Position numbers and translations under genes: made by a program
Assembly (NCBI GenBank): GCA_023266165.1
Contig: JAHFRR010000013.1
Location: forward strand, 1-18,298
Direction: 5' to 3'
DNA length: 18,298 nt
Origin: Thiotrichales bacterium
GTDB lineage: Bacteria; Pseudomonadota; Gammaproteobacteria; Francisellales; CACEW01
Notes under the pieces: generated by a model
Database searches by the model: none
Told to the model about the DNA's origin: nothing
Seen by the model: only the letters and a program-made list of their open reading frames with translations
In this document: in pieces, positions 15,298-18,298 of the stretch
How the letters are laid out: each line of letters begins with the position of its first letter
Numbering within the stretch: the first letter of the stretch is position 1

Positions 15298-17976
15298 TTA
15301 AGCTGTAGCAACTGCTGTTTGATCTGGAGAACTGAGTCTCCTTTTTTGCGTAGCCAACACTGGAGTTGCATTTTTTAAAGACTCGGGAGTTTTGTTTTGG
15401 TGGTGACCAATGCAGGCGGCGACAACCCCAGCAATGATCAGGGTTAGACTCAACACACCTAACGCGATTGCTAAGGGGATCCCCGCAATGGCAAGGCCTG
15501 CGATCCCTGCCATAATAACACCTGATTGGATCAAACCCGCACCCGCGCCACAACATACTCCCATGCCGAGCAAGACAATCGCTGAGTTTCTGGCTGCGGT
15601 GGGTGGGGATGGGATTTGGTTCTGTGGCTCAGTAGGTTGGCCCGTTGCTTGTGCTGCAACAGCTGCCGACATTTCTGTTGTTGGATAGTTGTCTGCTTTC
15701 AAGTTTGCGAGAGCTGGGTTGAGACAATTACCCAGAGCGCTTACTTGTGCAGCGTCTTTCTGGAGATCTTCAAAAGCAGCTTTGAGGGTTGTTGCAGTCA
15801 CTTCTTTTGATGGAGCATACTGAGAGCCGCATGCTTTTTCAAGGATTTCAATTATTGGCAAGGCCTGTTGATCAATGAGCGTCAGGTTGGGCGGTTTGCC
15901 CATTATGACCCAGTCTGAAGTAGCTTGCTGCCTATTAGCGATTACTGCTCCTCCAGAAAACATATCCGCAATCAGCAGAGCTGCAGCATACACATCCTGC
16001 TGTGGGGTTGCAGCTGATTCCTCCTGTCGTAACATTGGTTGGTAGGAGTGTGTGGCAGCAATCTCAGTTCGAAGCGTACCAATTTTTGTCATCTCTCCTG
16101 CATCCACGAGCCAAGCTTTGCCCTCAGGATCTCGAAGGAAGGTAGTCGCATTGATATCCCCAAGCACATACCCATTGTCATGTATTGCTTCCAGCAGTTT
16201 GAAAACTTGAACTGCAAAGTCAATCGCCTCGTCAGTGTTGCGAGGAGGGGTGTTTTTAATATACTTTGTTTCGAAATAAGGGCAGTTCTGAATTTCTTCT
16301 ACTCTTACTTCAGCCTTGGATCCACCTATCAAGAACCCGGATTGAATCCTAAGGCGCCCTAACCGTTTATGATTATCTAAGTCCTTCTGCGCCTGAGCTT
16401 TGACATTCTTCGCGGGGCTGCTATGGAAATGCTTCTGAACGACATAGCCGATATCGGTTTTTACCAGAGAAGCCTGTGCTGCGCCACCTGTGCCCAGAAG
16501 TAGGGGGAAGGTTGGGTTGGCAGTAGTGTCTGGTAACCGTTTTTTTCTGTCAAGCGCCAAGGGGAGCAGGTACTGTTCCTCAAGCTGAGCAAATTTAAAA
16601 GGCTGTGTCAATGGATCTTGTTCGGGGTTGTTGACGGCGATATTGCCATGGAGATCTTCACGTAAGCTTATAAAGCTTTCGCTTAAGCGCTGTGGCGTAA
16701 GCTTCATCTCATTTACGCATGTTAGTTGAAGAAGCTTTTTTACTGGAGCGGCAACGCTGCTCCAGGTTTTTTGTCTGTATGCAGTCTTTTGTAGAGCAAC
16801 TAACGTCTGAACAGCGTGATTTCTATCTTTAAAATTTTTCACGGTTTTTTTTGGGTTTAAATTAGATCCAAGTAAGCCTAAAAGCATGGATACGGCAGAC
16901 GATATATTTTCTTTTTTTTGTTGTTCGAAGTTTCTAGGTTCTGATGTAGACATTGCTTCTGAGCTCACGCGCAATGAAAATGAGGGGTGATCTCTATCGT
17001 ATTGGAAAGTTACCTTGTCAACAGACCGTGCTACTTTCCCCTGGGCATGTATGTGATCCAAATATTCAAAAAGTTTACTTGCAAAGTCGAGAAACTCATC
17101 AATGTTGCTCGGAAGCTTGCGCACAGTGTTTGGACTGGCAGTAGTGGTGGCACTTTCATGATTGCCGGTGACTGTTGCTTTCGTTTCAGACACACCTTGG
17201 TTTGAATCTGCCGTATTAAGTTGAAGTATTGGAGAAATATTCCCAGGCACGCTTTCTTCTTCAGTTGATACTATGCTATCTAAATCAGAGTCTTCATCAG
17301 AATCACGAGGGCTGTTTGGCATAGAGGTGTATGATTCGGGTGATGGAGGTAGTGCAGCCGAGTTGTTTTTCCTCACGTCTGGAAATACCTTAAAGACAGA
17401 CCTAAGGGACTCCTCGGAATTTTGGTTTTTTGATACAAAATCGCGAAGAGCTGCGACCATATCTGAAACAGGCACTGGTGGACCATCTTGAGGAATCAAA
17501 GTCGTTCGTATACAAGATAACTTTTCAAATAGAGCTGAGTCGGCATTTTGATCTCCAGCCATATCCACAATAACATTACCTAGAGATATTGTCAGTTTCC
17601 GTCGTAGCTGCGTAGAAAGCTCTTCTTCCTGTAAAAGCTGTTCATTCGGGCGATCCTCTGGGAGTTTCCAATCCATGCGTGTGAATAATGTCTCGAGATC
17701 TGCAACAGCGGGGTTAATATCAGCAACAGTCTCATAGCTTTCGACGTGGTAGCGGAGCTGTTGAAGGGGTAGAGACTCAACAGAGGTTGCTGCTAGGTGT
17801 GTTTTTGTATGGTACACAAGGCCTTGCAGATACGCTAACGTTGCACCTGCATCACTATCTTTTTTTTCCTCGAGAAGGCGTTGTATCCGGTCTTGTATGG
17901 CTTCAAGAGAATCTCCCTGGGCTTTTTGAAGATTTTCTTGAGGCTGAGGGTCCTCTTGTTTATAATCGTAGGCCAT
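15298..17976 (-). CDS. large eukaryotic-like protein kinase with duplicated C-lobe and hydrophobic C-terminal hairpin (candidate effector)
   Basis: 892 residues from the ATG at 17976, where GGAGG lies 6 nt upstream. A longer frame to 18129 is rejected because the promoter lies inside it. Residues ~1-220 are helical, and 222-245 form an acidic Ser/Asp/Glu linker. Residues 291 to ~441 resemble a kinase C-lobe without catalytic residues. A fuller kinase domain follows: glycine loop GTGGAAQ (495-501), lysine K515 (YVVQKHF), catalytic-loop-like LGDINATTF with D607 and N609, and metal-binding DAG with D625. The HRD histidine and arginine are replaced by L-G, as in other bacterial GD-type kinases. 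Residues 797-856 are a glycine-rich hydrophobic stretch, probably two membrane helices, followed by a basic tail. A secreted effector is possible but unproven; no N-terminal signal peptide is seen. Confidence 0.75.
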   Translation of the reverse strand: MAYDYKQEDPQPQENLQKAQGDSLEAIQDRIQRLLEEKKDSDAGATLAYLQGLVYHTKTHLAATSVESLPLQQLRYHVESYETVADINPAVADLETLFTRMDWKLPEDRPNEQLLQEEELSTQLRRKLTISLGNVIVDMAGDQNADSALFEKLSCIRTTLIPQDGPPVPVSDMVAALRDFVSKNQNSEESLRSVFKVFPDVRKNNSAALPPSPESYTSMPNSPRDSDEDSDLDSIVSTEEESVPGNISPILQLNTADSNQGVSETKATVTGNHESATTTASPNTVRKLPSNIDEFLDFASKLFEYLDHIHAQGKVARSVDKVTFQYDRDHPSFSLRVSSEAMSTSEPRNFEQQKKENISSAVSMLLGLLGSNLNPKKTVKNFKDRNHAVQTLVALQKTAYRQKTWSSVAAPVKKLLQLTCVNEMKLTPQRLSESFISLREDLHGNIAVNNPEQDPLTQPFKFAQLEEQYLLPLALDRKKRLPDTTANPTFPLLLGTGGAAQASLVKTDIGYVVQKHFHSSPAKNVKAQAQKDLDNHKRLGRLRIQSGFLIGGSKAEVRVEEIQNCPYFETKYIKNTPPRNTDEAIDFAVQVFKLLEAIHDNGYVLGDINATTFLRDPEGKAWLVDAGEMTKIGTLRTEIAATHSYQPMLRQEESAATPQQDVYAAALLIADMFSGGAVIANRQQATSDWVIMGKPPNLTLIDQQALPIIEILEKACGSQYAPSKEVTATTLKAAFEDLQKDAAQVSALGNCLNPALANLKADNYPTTEMSAAVAAQATGQPTEPQNQIPSPPTAARNSAIVLLGMGVCCGAGAGLIQSGVIMAGIAGLAIAGIPLAIALGVLSLTLIIAGVVAACIGHHQNKTPESLKNATPVLATQKRRLSSPDQTAVATA

Positions 17977-18012
17977 GATCCACCTCCCCACCTCTCGGTG
18001 CCCATCCATTGC

Positions 18013-18053
18013 TTTATACTTCTTAGTATAAATGGATTTTTCTGAAAAATCAA
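18013..18053 (-). promoter_or_regulatory. promoter with overlapping inverted repeat upstream of the kinase-like gene
   Basis: On the minus strand: -35 TTGATT (18048-18053), a 17-bp spacer and -10 TATACT (18025-18030). A perfect inverted repeat, TTTATACT-N4-AGTATAAA (18013-18032), covers the -10 and the expected start of transcription. It could be an operator or a chance consequence of an AT-rich -10. Confidence 0.6.
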
Positions 18054-18201
18054 CTGCAAAAATGTTACAGAAAGTTATCGGGTTTGGGTGTAGGGGGAGC
18101 CAGGGCGACGAGTTGAAGAGAGTTCTCATGGATGATGCATTTTAATGGGGCAGCCCTGAAAGAGCCGATTGTGAACATTGTAGAAGTCCAGATAGATATG
18201 A

Positions 18202-18274
18202 GACAAATTTAGGGGTCAGTCAAGGCTGAGTGAAACGAACCCGAAGGGGTGCCTTGACGGGCTCTAAATTTGTC
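18202..18274. repeat. structured inverted repeat at the right edge
   Basis: Outer arms GACAAATTTAG (18202-18212) and CTAAATTTGTC (18264-18274) pair perfectly. Inner arms GTCAAGGC (18219-18226) and GCCTTGAC (18251-18258) also pair, and the apex contains ACCC-GAAG-GGGT (18239-18250). Rest of the 17977-18298 gene-free stretch: no coding region was recognised. The element could be a small palindromic repeat, a terminator of a gene beyond the window, or one end of a mobile unit. Confidence 0.7.
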
Positions 18275-18298
18275 AGATCCTAGACGGCAGGTTCGGCG

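Noticed and set aside
17977..18129. 51-residue N-terminal extension of the kinase-like protein
   Set aside because: It runs through the promoter and the ribosome-binding site that serve the ATG at 17976.

Overview
The window looks like a piece of a gammaproteobacterial chromosome. The RppH homologue carries the gamma-type C-terminal segment (VGQKQKWFLLRL), LipA and LipB are adjacent, XseB and IspA overlap, and the glycine decarboxylase P-protein is split into two subunits. A VgrG-type protein and a large eukaryotic-like kinase with a hydrophobic C-terminus suggest a host-associated lifestyle, perhaps Legionellales-like. That placement is inference; there is no rRNA or other marker here. No tRNA, rRNA, CRISPR array or classical insertion sequence was recognised.

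Layout. 1-714 is the 3' part of a VgrG/Gp5-type gene, followed on the minus strand by an Rpn-family PD-(D/E)XK nuclease and then a DUF1275 membrane protein. 2562-4169 is lipA-lipB (lipoate synthesis). 4183-4283 is an 88-bp imperfect palindrome built from TATAAC-type units. It leads into an ORC/archaeal-type AAA ATPase whose stop codon overlaps the start of hemE (ATGA). A 90-bp nearly perfect palindrome separates hemE from the convergent xseB-ispA operon. rppH is divergent from xseB.

8428-10587 is an accessory island. It holds two copies of an 18-bp palindrome over a sigma70-type promoter, a DUF4143-type ATPase with a C-terminal nuclease motif, and a DinJ-YafQ toxin-antitoxin pair. gcvPA and gcvPB follow. 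On the minus strand are then a DUF1703-type AAA-ATPase/PD-(D/E)XK protein and an 892-residue kinase-like protein. The right edge carries a structured inverted repeat.

How it fits together. Core metabolic genes (lipoate, haem, isoprenoid, mRNA decapping, glycine cleavage) are interleaved with single accessory genes: three distinct NTPases, three proteins with PD-(D/E)XK motifs, a toxin-antitoxin pair and a kinase. LipA/LipB make the lipoyl cofactor that the glycine cleavage system needs, but gcvT and gcvH are not in the window. The most unusual signals are (i) two unrelated ATPase genes each headed by its own palindrome cluster, (ii) the ATGA coupling of one of them to hemE, and (iii) a kinase-like protein that appears to contain a degenerate duplicate of its own C-lobe.
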